From positions 186,001 to 250,000 of the forward strand of contig NZ_JBBUKT010000010.1 of assembly GCF_038066715.1 (NCBI RefSeq): 64,000 nucleotides of DNA. The letters run 5' to 3'. The translations under genes and the position numbers were made by a program. Under the pieces are notes generated by a model. The model was not told where the DNA came from. It saw nothing but the letters and a program-made list of their open reading frames with translations, and made no database searches. Position 1 is the first letter of the stretch, and each line of letters opens with the position of its first letter. Positions 1-9,300 of this stretch are shown in pieces. Origin of the DNA: Luteolibacter sp. Y139 (GTDB lineage Bacteria > Verrucomicrobiota > Verrucomicrobiia > Verrucomicrobiales > Akkermansiaceae).

Positions 1-890
1 TGGGGCTCGAAGCGGATGACTTGGCCGCCGACGGCATCGATGTCGGCGGCGAGGCCGGTGAAGTCGACGTGGGCGGTGATGTCGATCTCGCCGGGGGAAT
101 CGAGCGGGTCTTCGCCGGCGCGGTGGCGGGAGAAGGTGCGCAGGGTGCCGGTGGTGCGGGCTTCGTGGTAGTAGTCGTCTCGCGGGAAGCCGTAGTCGAT
201 CCAGAGCATGCGGCCGCCTGCCATGGAGGAGGCGAGGGGCTGGAGGAATTCGCGGACGCTGCGGCCGCGGACTTCGGTGCGGTAGCCGGCGGGCATGACG
301 GGGAGGTTTTCCACGACTTCCGCGGCGGCGGGGCCGAGGGGGTGCCAGAGGAAGGTGCCGTTTTCATCGACTGCGACGCCGAGTTCCAGCCAGCGGGTGC
401 CGTCCGACTCGATGACGTGGAAGAGCAGGGCGTCGATGACCTCGTTTCCGAAGACGAAGGTGGGCAGGGGATCGTCCGCCAGCAGGGTGGCGCTTTCGAG
501 GACGGCGGCGCCGGGGACGCGCTTGCGCTGGATGCGGGCGAGGTGGGGGAGGGGCTCGATGATGACGTATTCCAGCCCGGCATCGGCGGAAAGGCGCTCC
601 AGGCCAGTGATGATATCGGCGGCGAGCGAGCCATCGTTGGCGCCGGTTTCGAGGACGCGCCAGCGCTCCGGGGAGCCGGAGTTCTGGTGCCAGGCGGCGA
701 TGTGGCGGGCGAGCAGGCGGCCGAAGAGGGGGCCGATGCTGACGCTGGTGATGAAGTCGCCAGCCTTCCCCACCTGGCCGGCGGGGCGGGCGTAGTAGCC
801 GTCCTCCGGGTCGTAGAGGGCGGCGGCCATGAAATCCGGGAAGGAAATCGTGCCGGATGCGCGTATTTTCTCCCGGAGCCTGTCCGCCAA
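1..890 (-). CDS. MidA/NDUFAF7-like SAM-dependent methyltransferase (3' end outside window)
   Basis: Translation of the minus strand reads as the MidA/NDUFAF7 methyltransferase family. Near the N-terminus is FPDFMAAALYDPEDGYY, matching the family's F..FM..aLY.p..GYY signature. It is followed by the SAM-binding region (VLETGANDGSLAADI), then EYVIIEPLPHL, FGNEVIDALLFHV and WIDYGFPRDDYYHEARTTGT. The eukaryotic member methylates an arginine in complex I; the bacterial target is unknown. The C-terminus runs off the left edge. The frame is open back to an ATG at 998 that overlaps the divergent PBP start codon in one CATG. A TTG at 890 gives a more family-like N-terminus (LADRLREKIRASG) and leaves room for promoters, so I chose it. 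The long plus-strand ORF over this gene is a shadow. Confidence 0.85.
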   Translation of the reverse strand, partial: MADRLREKIRASGTISFPDFMAAALYDPEDGYYARPAGQVGKAGDFITSVSIGPLFGRLLARHIAAWHQNSGSPERWRVLETGANDGSLAADIITGLERLSADAGLEYVIIEPLPHLARIQRKRVPGAAVLESATLLADDPLPTFVFGNEVIDALLFHVIESDGTRWLELGVAVDENGTFLWHPLGPAAAEVVENLPVMPAGYRTEVRGRSVREFLQPLASSMAGGRMLWIDYGFPRDDYYHEARTTGTLRTFSRHRAGEDPLDSPGEIDITAHVDFTGLAADIDAVGGQVIRFEP

Positions 891-996
891 GCCTGGTCCG
901 GGAGATGCCAAGCCCGGTATTGCGCAATCGCCTTCCGGCGGGTATGCGGAGGGGGCACCGGGGACGTTCCGGCCCCTGTCACGATCGGATTCCTGC

Positions 997-3426
997 ATGG
1001 CCACCAGCGAAAAAAACAATCGGAAGAAGCCGGGTAAGCGGCGCTTCTACAAGCGCAAACGCTTCTGGGGCTTCTTCCTGCTCTTCTGTCTGCTTGTCGG
1101 CGGCCTCGGACTGGTGGGCGCGGAGCGCTTCACCCGGCCGTATCGCGAGCATGCGGATACCTTCGATCTGGCCCGCATCAATGACCTGGAAATCCCGAGC
1201 CTGATCCTGGACCGGAATGGCAAGGAGATCGGCCGTGTCTTCGTCCAGAACCGCAGCGTGATCCCGATCACGCAGGTGCCGCAGATTTTCATCGATGCGC
1301 TGCGCGCGGGTGAGGACCAGCGCTTCGAGACGCACGATGGGGTGGACTACATCGGCATCGTCCGCGCGGTGTGGCTGAACTACAAGGCCGGCGAGACGAC
1401 GCAGGGGGCGAGCACGATCACCCAGCAGCTGGCGCGGAATGCGTATGACCTGGAGGCCGAGCGCAAGGCGAAGAACCAGTCCGGCTATGAGCGCAAGCTG
1501 GTGGAGGCCTTCCTGGCCCGCCGGATCGAGAAGCGCTACCAGAAGAAGGAGATCCTGGAGTTCTACCTGAACCGCATCTATTTCGGCAGTGGCTTCTACG
1601 GGATCCGTTCGGCATCGCTCGGCTATTTCGGCAAGGAGCCGAAGGATCTGGATGCGCTGGAGAGCTCGGCGATCGTCGGGTGCATCAAGAATCCGAGCAA
1701 TCTTTCCCCGCTCAACAATCCGGCGGCGAACCAGACTTCGCGCAACCTGGTGCTGGGTCGGATGGTCGACATCGGCGCCCTGCGTAGCAGCGAGGCCGCG
1801 AAGCTGCGGGTGACGCCGCTGAAGCTGAATCCGAAGCCGCTGCAACGTGGCACGACCCACCTCTACGAACGCGTGGCGGATGAGATCCGTCGGGTGCTGG
1901 GTGAGGATGCGCTGGCGGCCGGAGGCTTCCGCATTCACACGTCGATCGATGGCGAGGTGCAGCGGGCACTGGAGCAGAGCCTGCAGAAGAGCCTGGACAA
2001 GGCGGAGCAGCATCAGGGCTACGCGAACCAGAAGCGCTCGCAGTACAAGAAGTCGTCCGGCGCGCCGCCGGAGTATCTGCAGGGCGCGGGCCTGATGATC
2101 GATCACCAGACGGGTGAGGTTCTCGCCTATGTCGGCGGACGCAGCTATGAGGATGCGCCGTATGATGTGATCGAAATGGGCCGCCGTCCGCTTGGCACGG
2201 CCTTCCTGCCCTTCCTCTATGCCGCGGGTCTGGAGCAGGGGATGGGTCCGGCGTCGCTGGTGGATGACGAGCAGATGGACAATCGCTCGGTGATGGTCGG
2301 CGGGCGCGAAGGGGTGCTTGGGGAATGGGGCATGGAGACCGCGAAGCCGCGCTACGAGGGCAAGATCACGGTGCGCCGCGCGCTGGAGACGTCGAAGATC
2401 GCCGCGGCCGTCCGTTTCGCCGGTATGGCCGGGCTTGAGAATGTCCGGAAGTGTGTGGCTCGCTTCGGCTTGCCGATGAAGGACGCGGAGCTGCTGCCGC
2501 GCATGGCGGTGGGCTGGGAAGCTGCGTCGCTGAAGGAAGCGGTGCGCGGGATTTCCGCCTTCGCCCGCGGTGGCGCGACCGCACCGACGCAGTTCACGAT
2601 CGTGGATCGCATCGACAACGCCACCGGCAAGTCGGTCTATCAGCGGGAGATTCACGCGCCGACCCGCCTGGAAGCCACCGACGATGCGACCGCTTTCATG
2701 GTGCACAGCATGATGCGCGGTGGGATGGAGCGGGGGAATGTGGCGGGACTCGCCGAACGGATGGTAGAGAAGCCCTTCACCGGTGCGGGCAAGACCGGCA
2801 CGACGCATGATTTCTCCGACAACTGGTTTCTCGGCTACAATGGCCGCGTGAGCTGCGGCGTGTGGGCTGGCTTCCTGCAGCCCGGCAAGACGATCTACGA
2901 GGGCGCCTTCTCGAAGGACATCGCGATGCCGGTGTGGGAGGATGCGATGAATGCGGCTGCGGCGAACTATGGCGGCAAGGTCATTTCCCAGCCGGACTCG
3001 GTGGTGCAGGCGGAAATCTGCCGCGTCTCCGGCCAGCGCGCGACGCCGTATTGCTACGATACCTATACCGATGCCGCGACCGGGGCGACGCTGACCGGGC
3101 CCTCGAGGATAACGGAATTTTTCCGCAAGGGCAGCGAGAACCTGCCCTTCTGCCCACTGCACTCGGGTGCCGCGGTGACCGATCCTGGAGCGGCTTCCGG
3201 GAAGAATCTCATCCCTACCGCCTGGATCGATACCACGCCGGTGCGCTCGAAGGCACCGGTGCTGCTGGGAGAAGATCCCTACTACACCGAACAAGTGGTG
3301 CTGGATAGCTCGGCGCAGCCCACTCCGCGCAACCGGACGAATGTGCTGGATAGCTTCGACCTCGGTGACGGCGAGGCGAAGATAAAGCTGCCGTGGCCGG
3401 ACCGGCTGAAGATTTCGCCGGAGTAG
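997..3426 (+). CDS. Class A penicillin-binding protein, glycosyltransferase 51 intact, transpeptidase motifs degenerate
   Basis: This is an 809-residue bifunctional PBP with a basic cytoplasmic N-terminus and one membrane anchor (about residues 25-42). The GT51 lipid II polymerase domain has its motifs: catalytic E106 in GEDQRF, GASTITQQLARN, and RKLVEAFLARRIEKRY with LNRIYFG. In the transpeptidase half the SxxK motif reads T401-A-F-L404 where GSAFKPF is expected, so the nucleophile Ser and the Lys are both replaced. SxN reads S466-K-I468. Only KTGTT (599-603) is conserved. I infer a peptidoglycan polymerase without normal DD-transpeptidase activity. An upstream in-frame ATG at 829 would add 56 residues of overlap with the divergent gene and is unlikely. 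Confidence 0.9.
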   Translation: MATSEKNNRKKPGKRRFYKRKRFWGFFLLFCLLVGGLGLVGAERFTRPYREHADTFDLARINDLEIPSLILDRNGKEIGRVFVQNRSVIPITQVPQIFIDALRAGEDQRFETHDGVDYIGIVRAVWLNYKAGETTQGASTITQQLARNAYDLEAERKAKNQSGYERKLVEAFLARRIEKRYQKKEILEFYLNRIYFGSGFYGIRSASLGYFGKEPKDLDALESSAIVGCIKNPSNLSPLNNPAANQTSRNLVLGRMVDIGALRSSEAAKLRVTPLKLNPKPLQRGTTHLYERVADEIRRVLGEDALAAGGFRIHTSIDGEVQRALEQSLQKSLDKAEQHQGYANQKRSQYKKSSGAPPEYLQGAGLMIDHQTGEVLAYVGGRSYEDAPYDVIEMGRRPLGTAFLPFLYAAGLEQGMGPASLVDDEQMDNRSVMVGGREGVLGEWGMETAKPRYEGKITVRRALETSKIAAAVRFAGMAGLENVRKCVARFGLPMKDAELLPRMAVGWEAASLKEAVRGISAFARGGATAPTQFTIVDRIDNATGKSVYQREIHAPTRLEATDDATAFMVHSMMRGGMERGNVAGLAERMVEKPFTGAGKTGTTHDFSDNWFLGYNGRVSCGVWAGFLQPGKTIYEGAFSKDIAMPVWEDAMNAAAANYGGKVISQPDSVVQAEICRVSGQRATPYCYDTYTDAATGATLTGPSRITEFFRKGSENLPFCPLHSGAAVTDPGAASGKNLIPTAWIDTTPVRSKAPVLLGEDPYYTEQVVLDSSAQPTPRNRTNVLDSFDLGDGEAKIKLPWPDRLKISPE

Positions 3427-3562
3427 CGGGAGTGGCGGAAATTTAACCGCAAGCGATGGCCCTTTGGGGTTCGTCTGATCGTTGCGGTTGAGAAACCAAC
3501 GGTTGCGTCAGCGTGTGGATGAAACCCTTGCACCTCCGCTGCGCACGTCGCAGCCTCCCCGC

Positions 3563-4654
3563 GTGTCCGACACGGTGACCACCGCCAGACGCTGGAATAG
3601 CTTCGTGTGCCCGGGATGCCGCTGCGTCTTCCGGGTGCCGCAGGATCACGATGGCACGGGGGTGGTGTGCCCGGCGTGCCGCATCATGCTCCGCTTGCCG
3701 GGGCCGGATGATGAATTGCCGCCGCTGATGTCCCAGCCGGTCGCGGAGGCGGGACCGGTGGAGGTGGAGGAATACGATGAGGAGACGGGGTCGGACGAGG
3801 CTGTGGCAGCCGTCCGCAGCGACCGGAATTTCATCGCGATCCTCGCCGTGGCTGCGGTCGTGCTGGTCGGGATGGTGGCTTGGTGGATGGCTCCGGAGAA
3901 GAAGCCACCGGCAGCGATTGCTGAGTCGGGGGAGGTGCCGAAACCATCGGCCACTGGAACGACCCCGAGCGCGACTGCTCCGGGGCCCGGTGGCGTCACG
4001 GTGGAGGCGCCGAAGCCGCTGCTGATCGAGATTGAATCGACGGTGAAGACTTTCCTGGAAGCGCGCACCCGTGAGGAGGCGCTCGCCGTGGTGTTCGATC
4101 CCGCTGCGACCTCTGCCAAGTGGGATGGCTGGCTTGCGGGTGAAGCCTATAAGGCTCCCGGTTTCCAAGGTCTGGTCGGCGAGCCGGTCACCGCGGGCAC
4201 CGGCGAGGGCGCAGTCTCCACGGTGGAGGTCCGCACCGGTGATTTCAAGGTGCGCGAGATCAATCTGGTGAAGCACGATGGTCACCAGAGGGTGGACTGG
4301 GACAGCTGGGCCGCGTGGTCGGAGATGTCATGGGAGGAGTTCCGCACCAAGAAGCCGACGGAGCCGGTGCTCTTCCGCGTCCAGCTTTCGGTGGTGGAGT
4401 ATTTCAACTTCGACTTCCGCGATGACCGCGAGTGGTCGTGCTATCGCCTCGATTCGCAGGACGGCCTGGAATTCTTCTACGGCTACGTCCCGCGTACCGG
4501 AGCGCTGGACCAACGGGTGCGTCCGGCCGATCCCGGCGCGAAGGTGAAGTGGACGCTCAAGCTGAAGTTCCCGCCGAAGGCCACGCGCGACAATCAGGTG
4601 CTGATTGATAGTGTTGTCTCGGAGGGCTGGGTGGCGAAGAAGCCGGAGAACTGA
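3563..4654 (+). CDS. Zinc-ribbon, single-pass membrane protein of unknown function
   Basis: The N-terminus carries two knuckles, FVCPGCRCVFRVP and VVCPACRIMLRLP, i.e. a CxxC...CxxC zinc ribbon. An acidic linker, one transmembrane helix (NFIAILAVAAVVLVGMVAWW), a Pro/Thr-rich stretch and a soluble C-terminal domain of about 200 residues follow. That domain has an FLEARTREEAL segment and mixed alpha/beta pattern and is probably periplasmic. The frame opens at a TTG at 3482, but the first 27 codons look non-coding, so I prefer GTG 3563. Similar zinc-ribbon/TM proteins are common in Verrucomicrobia; no function is known to me. It lies 136 bp downstream of the PBP on the same strand. Confidence 0.75.
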   Translation: MSDTVTTARRWNSFVCPGCRCVFRVPQDHDGTGVVCPACRIMLRLPGPDDELPPLMSQPVAEAGPVEVEEYDEETGSDEAVAAVRSDRNFIAILAVAAVVLVGMVAWWMAPEKKPPAAIAESGEVPKPSATGTTPSATAPGPGGVTVEAPKPLLIEIESTVKTFLEARTREEALAVVFDPAATSAKWDGWLAGEAYKAPGFQGLVGEPVTAGTGEGAVSTVEVRTGDFKVREINLVKHDGHQRVDWDSWAAWSEMSWEEFRTKKPTEPVLFRVQLSVVEYFNFDFRDDREWSCYRLDSQDGLEFFYGYVPRTGALDQRVRPADPGAKVKWTLKLKFPPKATRDNQVLIDSVVSEGWVAKKPEN

Positions 4655-4700
4655 GTCGATGGGGTACCGTTGGTGAATTTGGATCGTGGAAAAGAACATC

Positions 4701-5078
4701 ATGATCAAGACCGCGATCCCCGTGCTTTCCGTTTCCGATTCTGGAAGGGCTGTGGACTACTACTGTCGGGTCCTGGGCTTTGAGAAGATGTTCGCCTATC
4801 CGCCGGATGGGGCGAAGCCCGAGCCGCGATACATCGGCCTCGCGCGGGATGGGGTGTGGCTGCACTTGCATTCCTACAAGCCGGAGCGCGCGGGGATGAC
4901 GGATGCGTTTCTTTGGGTGGCCGACGTGGACCAATTGCATGACGAGGTGTCTGCGAGAGGCGCGGATGTGCAATTGCCTCCGACCGATCAGACGTGGGGA
5001 AACCGTGAGCTTATCATTCGCGATCCGGATGGGAACGTGCTGGTGTTTGCCACGGATCCGAAGGTGGTGCGGGGTTGA
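4701..5078 (+). CDS. VOC (glyoxalase/bleomycin-resistance) family protein
   Basis: A 125-residue single VOC module. It starts with IKTAIPVLSVSDSGRAVDYYCRVLGFEK, the typical first beta-alpha-beta unit with Y..LGF. It continues with YIGLARDGVWLHLH, FLWVADVDQLHDEV, and ends ELIIRDPDGNVLVFA, the signature last strand with the metal-ligand Glu/Asp region. VOC enzymes range from lyases to antibiotic-binding proteins, so the substrate cannot be told. The frame extends to GTG 4686, but GGAAAAG lies just upstream of ATG 4701, which fits a Shine-Dalgarno sequence. Confidence 0.85.
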   Translation: MIKTAIPVLSVSDSGRAVDYYCRVLGFEKMFAYPPDGAKPEPRYIGLARDGVWLHLHSYKPERAGMTDAFLWVADVDQLHDEVSARGADVQLPPTDQTWGNRELIIRDPDGNVLVFATDPKVVRG

Positions 5079-5159
5079 TTCTGCCTTGCGATGAAAGGGG
5101 CTCTCGGTTAGCGAGATTGGTCTGATTCCTATCCATTATTCTGCCCAAGTGGGATTGCC

Positions 5160-5636
5160 ATGACACCGGAACACATAGCTGCGAATAGGGAGTCGTGGGT
5201 TCATCTCCGCGAGTTCGTTGAGAGGTTTCCAGATGCATCGTGGGGCGAATGGAAGCCGTTGGCCCGGCGATTCATTCAGCTCGGGGTGGATCGGAACTTC
5301 GACCGTCATTTCCGGGCTGGTTCGAGCATGCAGACCTTGGTTTTTTCCACCCTCGATCATCTCGGGTTGGGCGGCGGACCCACGGTGCCTACAGTGAGAG
5401 TCTCCTTGGTCCCACCTGAGACCGTGAAGGTGATTTATTGGCCTGCGATCCCCAGGCCAAAGCGTGACGAGTCATTGGCATATGAATTGGCCGTCGACGA
5501 AGTCATGCCGACGTTCCAGCGATTTCTGAATCACCTGTGGGAAATGACCCGGCCGGAGCCGCTGCCATCGGACATGAGATCTCCAGATCATCCCTTTTCA
5601 GCTCCAGTCCTCGCACCGGTAAAAGCCAAGGTCTAA
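5160..5636 (+). CDS. Hypothetical protein
   Basis: A 158-residue soluble protein with no signal peptide or membrane segment. The N-terminal half is helical (EHIAANRESWVHLREFVERF). The middle holds GGGPTVPTVRVSLVPPETVKVIYWP, followed by an AYELAVDEVMPTFQRFLNHLWE helix. I do not recognise the family. The ATG is preceded by GTGGGATTGCC, a weak ribosome site. The stop codon region forms the sequence TCTAACA, one instance of the recurrent motif described separately. Confidence 0.55.
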   Translation: MTPEHIAANRESWVHLREFVERFPDASWGEWKPLARRFIQLGVDRNFDRHFRAGSSMQTLVFSTLDHLGLGGGPTVPTVRVSLVPPETVKVIYWPAIPRPKRDESLAYELAVDEVMPTFQRFLNHLWEMTRPEPLPSDMRSPDHPFSAPVLAPVKAKV

Positions 5637-5672
5637 CAAGGCACCGCTTCAAAGCACAGAAGGGCACCCCGG

Positions 5673-6020
5673 ATGAAGAACATTGTGCCAGGACCGCACG
5701 CGCGCATCGACGATTGCAGGACGGTGGTGATCTTCTCTGATGTTTGCCGGGAGGTCGTGGATGCCATGCCTGTGAGCCTCCATGAGGAAGATCCGTTGGT
5801 CTTCCCTGAACCCGGGTTCAGCTGTATGGCACAGCTGGGCAATGGCGAAGTGGTGGGCATCCTCTACGGAACCGCAACCCGGCGACTTGCCTTCTTCCCG
5901 GGATTTGAAATCCCCACGGGGAACTCATCGACAGTGGATGCGATTATCCGCGAATCCAGGCTCCCCGAGGAGAACGTGAGTTACAGGTGGGACCACGATC
6001 TTGGCGCGGAAGAGGGCTAA
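5673..6020 (+). CDS. Hypothetical protein
   Basis: A 115-residue soluble protein, 36 bp after the previous gene on the same strand. It has the segments RTVVIFSDVCREVVDAMPVSL, FSCMAQLGNGEVVGILYGTATRRLAFF and a C-terminal acidic tail. It looks like a small alpha/beta domain, perhaps an immunity- or DUF-type protein. No recognised motif. Codon use and GC match the neighbours. Confidence 0.5.
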   Translation: MKNIVPGPHARIDDCRTVVIFSDVCREVVDAMPVSLHEEDPLVFPEPGFSCMAQLGNGEVVGILYGTATRRLAFFPGFEIPTGNSSTVDAIIRESRLPEENVSYRWDHDLGAEEG

Positions 6021-6384
6021 AATGCCCTGGCAGCCTATCGCCTGCTGTCGAGCTACTGAGGATCCTCCATGAATCGCCCGACGAGCCAGACGATGGCGAG
6101 GGCTACGACAATGGCCGCATCGGTGGCGAATTGGCAATCGGGTGGATCAGGGAAAGGGAGCACAGGCGCGGTTTTTAGCGGGAAGCGCGGTGGATTTCAA
6201 ATGCCGTTAGGGGGGAATCAAGCCGTCTCCGATGGGAGCTGAATCGCTCGCCGGAAGGCTTTCTCCGGCGTGAGGGAGAGGATCAATCATGCATAACAGC
6301 TTCAAAGTGCAGTAATGACAGCTATTCTTTTTCGCGGGTTGGGGCGTATTTACAAATGAGAGACCGGGGCGGACCAATGTTGGC
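6021..6384. other. 364-bp intergenic region
   Basis: No clear gene. It contains a perfect 7-bp hairpin (CGCCGGA 6249-6255 / TCCGGCG 6264-6270) without a T-tract. On the minus strand a 36-codon frame (6163 down to 6053, GTG start) would encode a short peptide with a hydrophobic helix (AAIVVALAIVWLVGRFM). It has no convincing ribosome site and is only a candidate. The promoter of the downstream large gene is presumably in the AT-richer stretch 6290-6360. Confidence 0.5.
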
Positions 6385-9300
6385 GTGACCCCGCAGAGAA
6401 ACCCAAGACTCTTTCACGGCGCGCCCAAGTCCGGGCGACGCAGAGGACCACGAGCACGGCGACAGCGACGGCCCGCGGGCGGTTTCGCGCTGGTCATCAC
6501 GCTTTCGCTGATGGTGCTGATGACGGTGATGGCGGTGGGGCTGCTGTCGCTTTCCAGCATTTCCCTGCGCGCCTCGACGCAAGGCGATGCGCGGAGCGAG
6601 GCTCAGGCGAACGCGCGGATGGCGCTGATGCTGGCGATCGGCCAACTCCAGAAATCGCTGGGGCCGGACAAGGCGGTCACGGCGAATTCGGAGCTTCAAG
6701 GTGACTCGCCGGCGAAGCCGAAGCTGATGGGCGTGTGGGAATCGTGGGACAATACTTCCACTCTGCTGGGAGCAGGTTCGTCGCCGGACTATCAGGGAGA
6801 GAAGCAAAAGCGCTTCAAGGGCTGGATGGTCTCGACCGGCACTCCGGCGGATGCTGAAGACCTCGACTTCGCGAAGTCGGACTGGGAGCAGACGGCGATC
6901 ACGCTGGCGGGAGCCGAATCGTATGGCGGGAACCTTCCCAGCGAGGGAGCCCTCCGAGCCGGCCGGGTCTCTCTAACAGAGAAGGACAAGGAGACGGGAG
7001 GCTATGCATGGCACGTGTCCGATGAGTCCCAGAAGTCGCGTGTCCATCTCTTCCGTGATCCTTCCCGCTCCGACACGCTGGCACGGAAGCGCGCGTTGCT
7101 CGCGGGGCATCGTCCCTACGTTGCGGCGCTTGGAAGTGATCTCGCCTTTCTCGGCAATGACGTGGATGCGGATGCCTTCGAGTCCGCGGACGAGACCGGC
7201 AAGAAGGTCACGGATCTCTATCAGAGCGAGCTCAGCGGCCCCGGCGGCATCGACCGGCTGAAGCCGCTGCGGGATGATGTGACGCCCTACTCGCTGGGCG
7301 TGCTTTCCGATGTGCGGCTCGGCGGGTTGAAGAAGGATCTTTCCTCGATGTTCGAGGTGCGGCAGCCCGCGGGCGGGGCCGCGTTGCCGGGTGGCTATTC
7401 CGGCAAGGGCCTCTATGCCAGCACACACAATGTGACCGGCGAGTCGGACCCGCAGTGGACGCGCCTGTGCTCCTGCTACAATACCTTCAAGCAGCTCGCC
7501 AATGCCGAGACGCGTCCGCTCTATAACCAGGGTCCCTTGGAAAACGTGACGGTCCCGCGAGTGGGAACGAAGCCGGTGCAGCCAAAGTATTTCTCCCCCG
7601 GGCCGGTGATCGCGAAGGTGCAGGTGCTCTTCAGTCTGCTTACCCGGCCTATCCATGGCGGCGCGCCGGACGACGGCAATAGCGGCCAGATGCACGTGAT
7701 GTACACGCCAATCGTCACGCTCTTCAATCCGTACAATGTGCGCATCTCCTTCGACATGCTGGAGGTGTCGTTCCAGAGCCTGCCGCTCGGATTCAATTTC
7801 CAACTCGATGGCGTGGCTCTCAATGGTGGGAAGCTGATTCCCTTCAACGAACTCTATGATCAGGGGCGGACCCAAGGGGGCATCGCGAAGTCGATCGTGC
7901 TGAAGATTTCGAACTGGAGAGGCTTTGATACGACCGTCACCGAGATCAATGGTGGCAAGGCCGAGTCCCAGATCGACAAGGAGGCGGAGAAGGAGAGTTC
8001 CGATCCGAAGGATGCGATCGTGATGGAGCCGGGCCAGACGCTGATTTGCTCGCCCTACATCGACCCCAATTCGCAATTCGGACGGACCGGTTCGCCCAAC
8101 ACGTTCTTTGATTTCGGCAACCAGCTCACGCGCTCGATCAAGACCAAGCCGGGTTTCTTCGGCAACACGGTCGGGTATGACATCGACTGGCTGAATCGCA
8201 GCGTGGTGCAGTATCCGCGTCGGCCTAAGAACACGGTGCTCGGCGTGACGTGTGGAGTGGCCAGCCCGAGCCTCGGAGGAAGCGCCTCATTCGAAGTCGC
8301 CGCGAAGATCACCGTGAGTGGAAAGGTGCGGAACTATGGTGGCTTCCAGATGATCTATCCGAATCTGAGCGATCTGGAAAAGGTGATGAAGCAGACGAAG
8401 TTCACCACCACCGCACTGGATTCCTTCGTCCCCAATGAAGGAGGCGGCGATGCGCTGATCAGCCGGCATGCCGGAGCGAAACCATTCGCGCTTTTCACCG
8501 CGGCCGCGCGCACCACGAGCGGTGGCGTCAATGAAGCGGGAAGCAGGGCCCTGGCTAGTACCCCCGGCAACATCCTAGTGAACGGGGTGTATGCGGGAAA
8601 ACCCTTCCTTTTCAACAATGCCGCGCTGCCGGTGACGGTCACCAATCTCAAGAACGACAAGCCGGGCACCCAATCGTATGAGCTGAGTCTGGAAGGTGTG
8701 ACCCGGAATACGGTCTCGAAGATCCTGCAGAGCGACGCACGGAATCGCACGCGCTTCATCACGGGCAATACCCCGGACTATGGCATCAAGTCGGGCAGCA
8801 TGCTGGAAGTTCCCGGCGGCCCGATGCTGGCAATCGCGGACTTCCGCCGCACCAACGTGCTCGCGAGCGGGTTCGCGCCGAATCTGGTGCAGCCGATCGG
8901 CAATTCCGTGGTGCCGCCGGTGATGAGCACGGGATCCGCCTCGCAGGTGGGTCCCGGCGGCTATCGTTTGCTCGATCACTCGCTGCTGGCGAATCACGCG
9001 CTCTATGACAGCTTCTACTTCTCCACTTTCGCGACCGATGGGGACCGGTCGCCGGAGAGCTGCTTCAAGGATTTCATCGAAGGAACCCGCCCGCTGCTAT
9101 CGCAAGCGTTCACGCCTCATCTGGCCGGAGGAAAGTCACTCGAGAAGGCAAGCGGAGATCTGTTCTCAGGCGGGGTGCCGAACGATTCCGCCTATCAGCG
9201 CGCGGCGGCCTATCAGATGGTCCGCGGTTCCTTCAATGTGAACTCGACGAGCACGAAGGCGTGGAAGGCCAAGCTCGCCGCCCTGCGGGAGAGCAAGGTG

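Noticed and set aside
979..3294. 771-codon open frame on the minus strand across the PBP gene
   Set aside because: It is the antisense shadow of a clear GT51 gene, Arg/His/Leu-rich with no domain pattern; such shadows are common at this GC.
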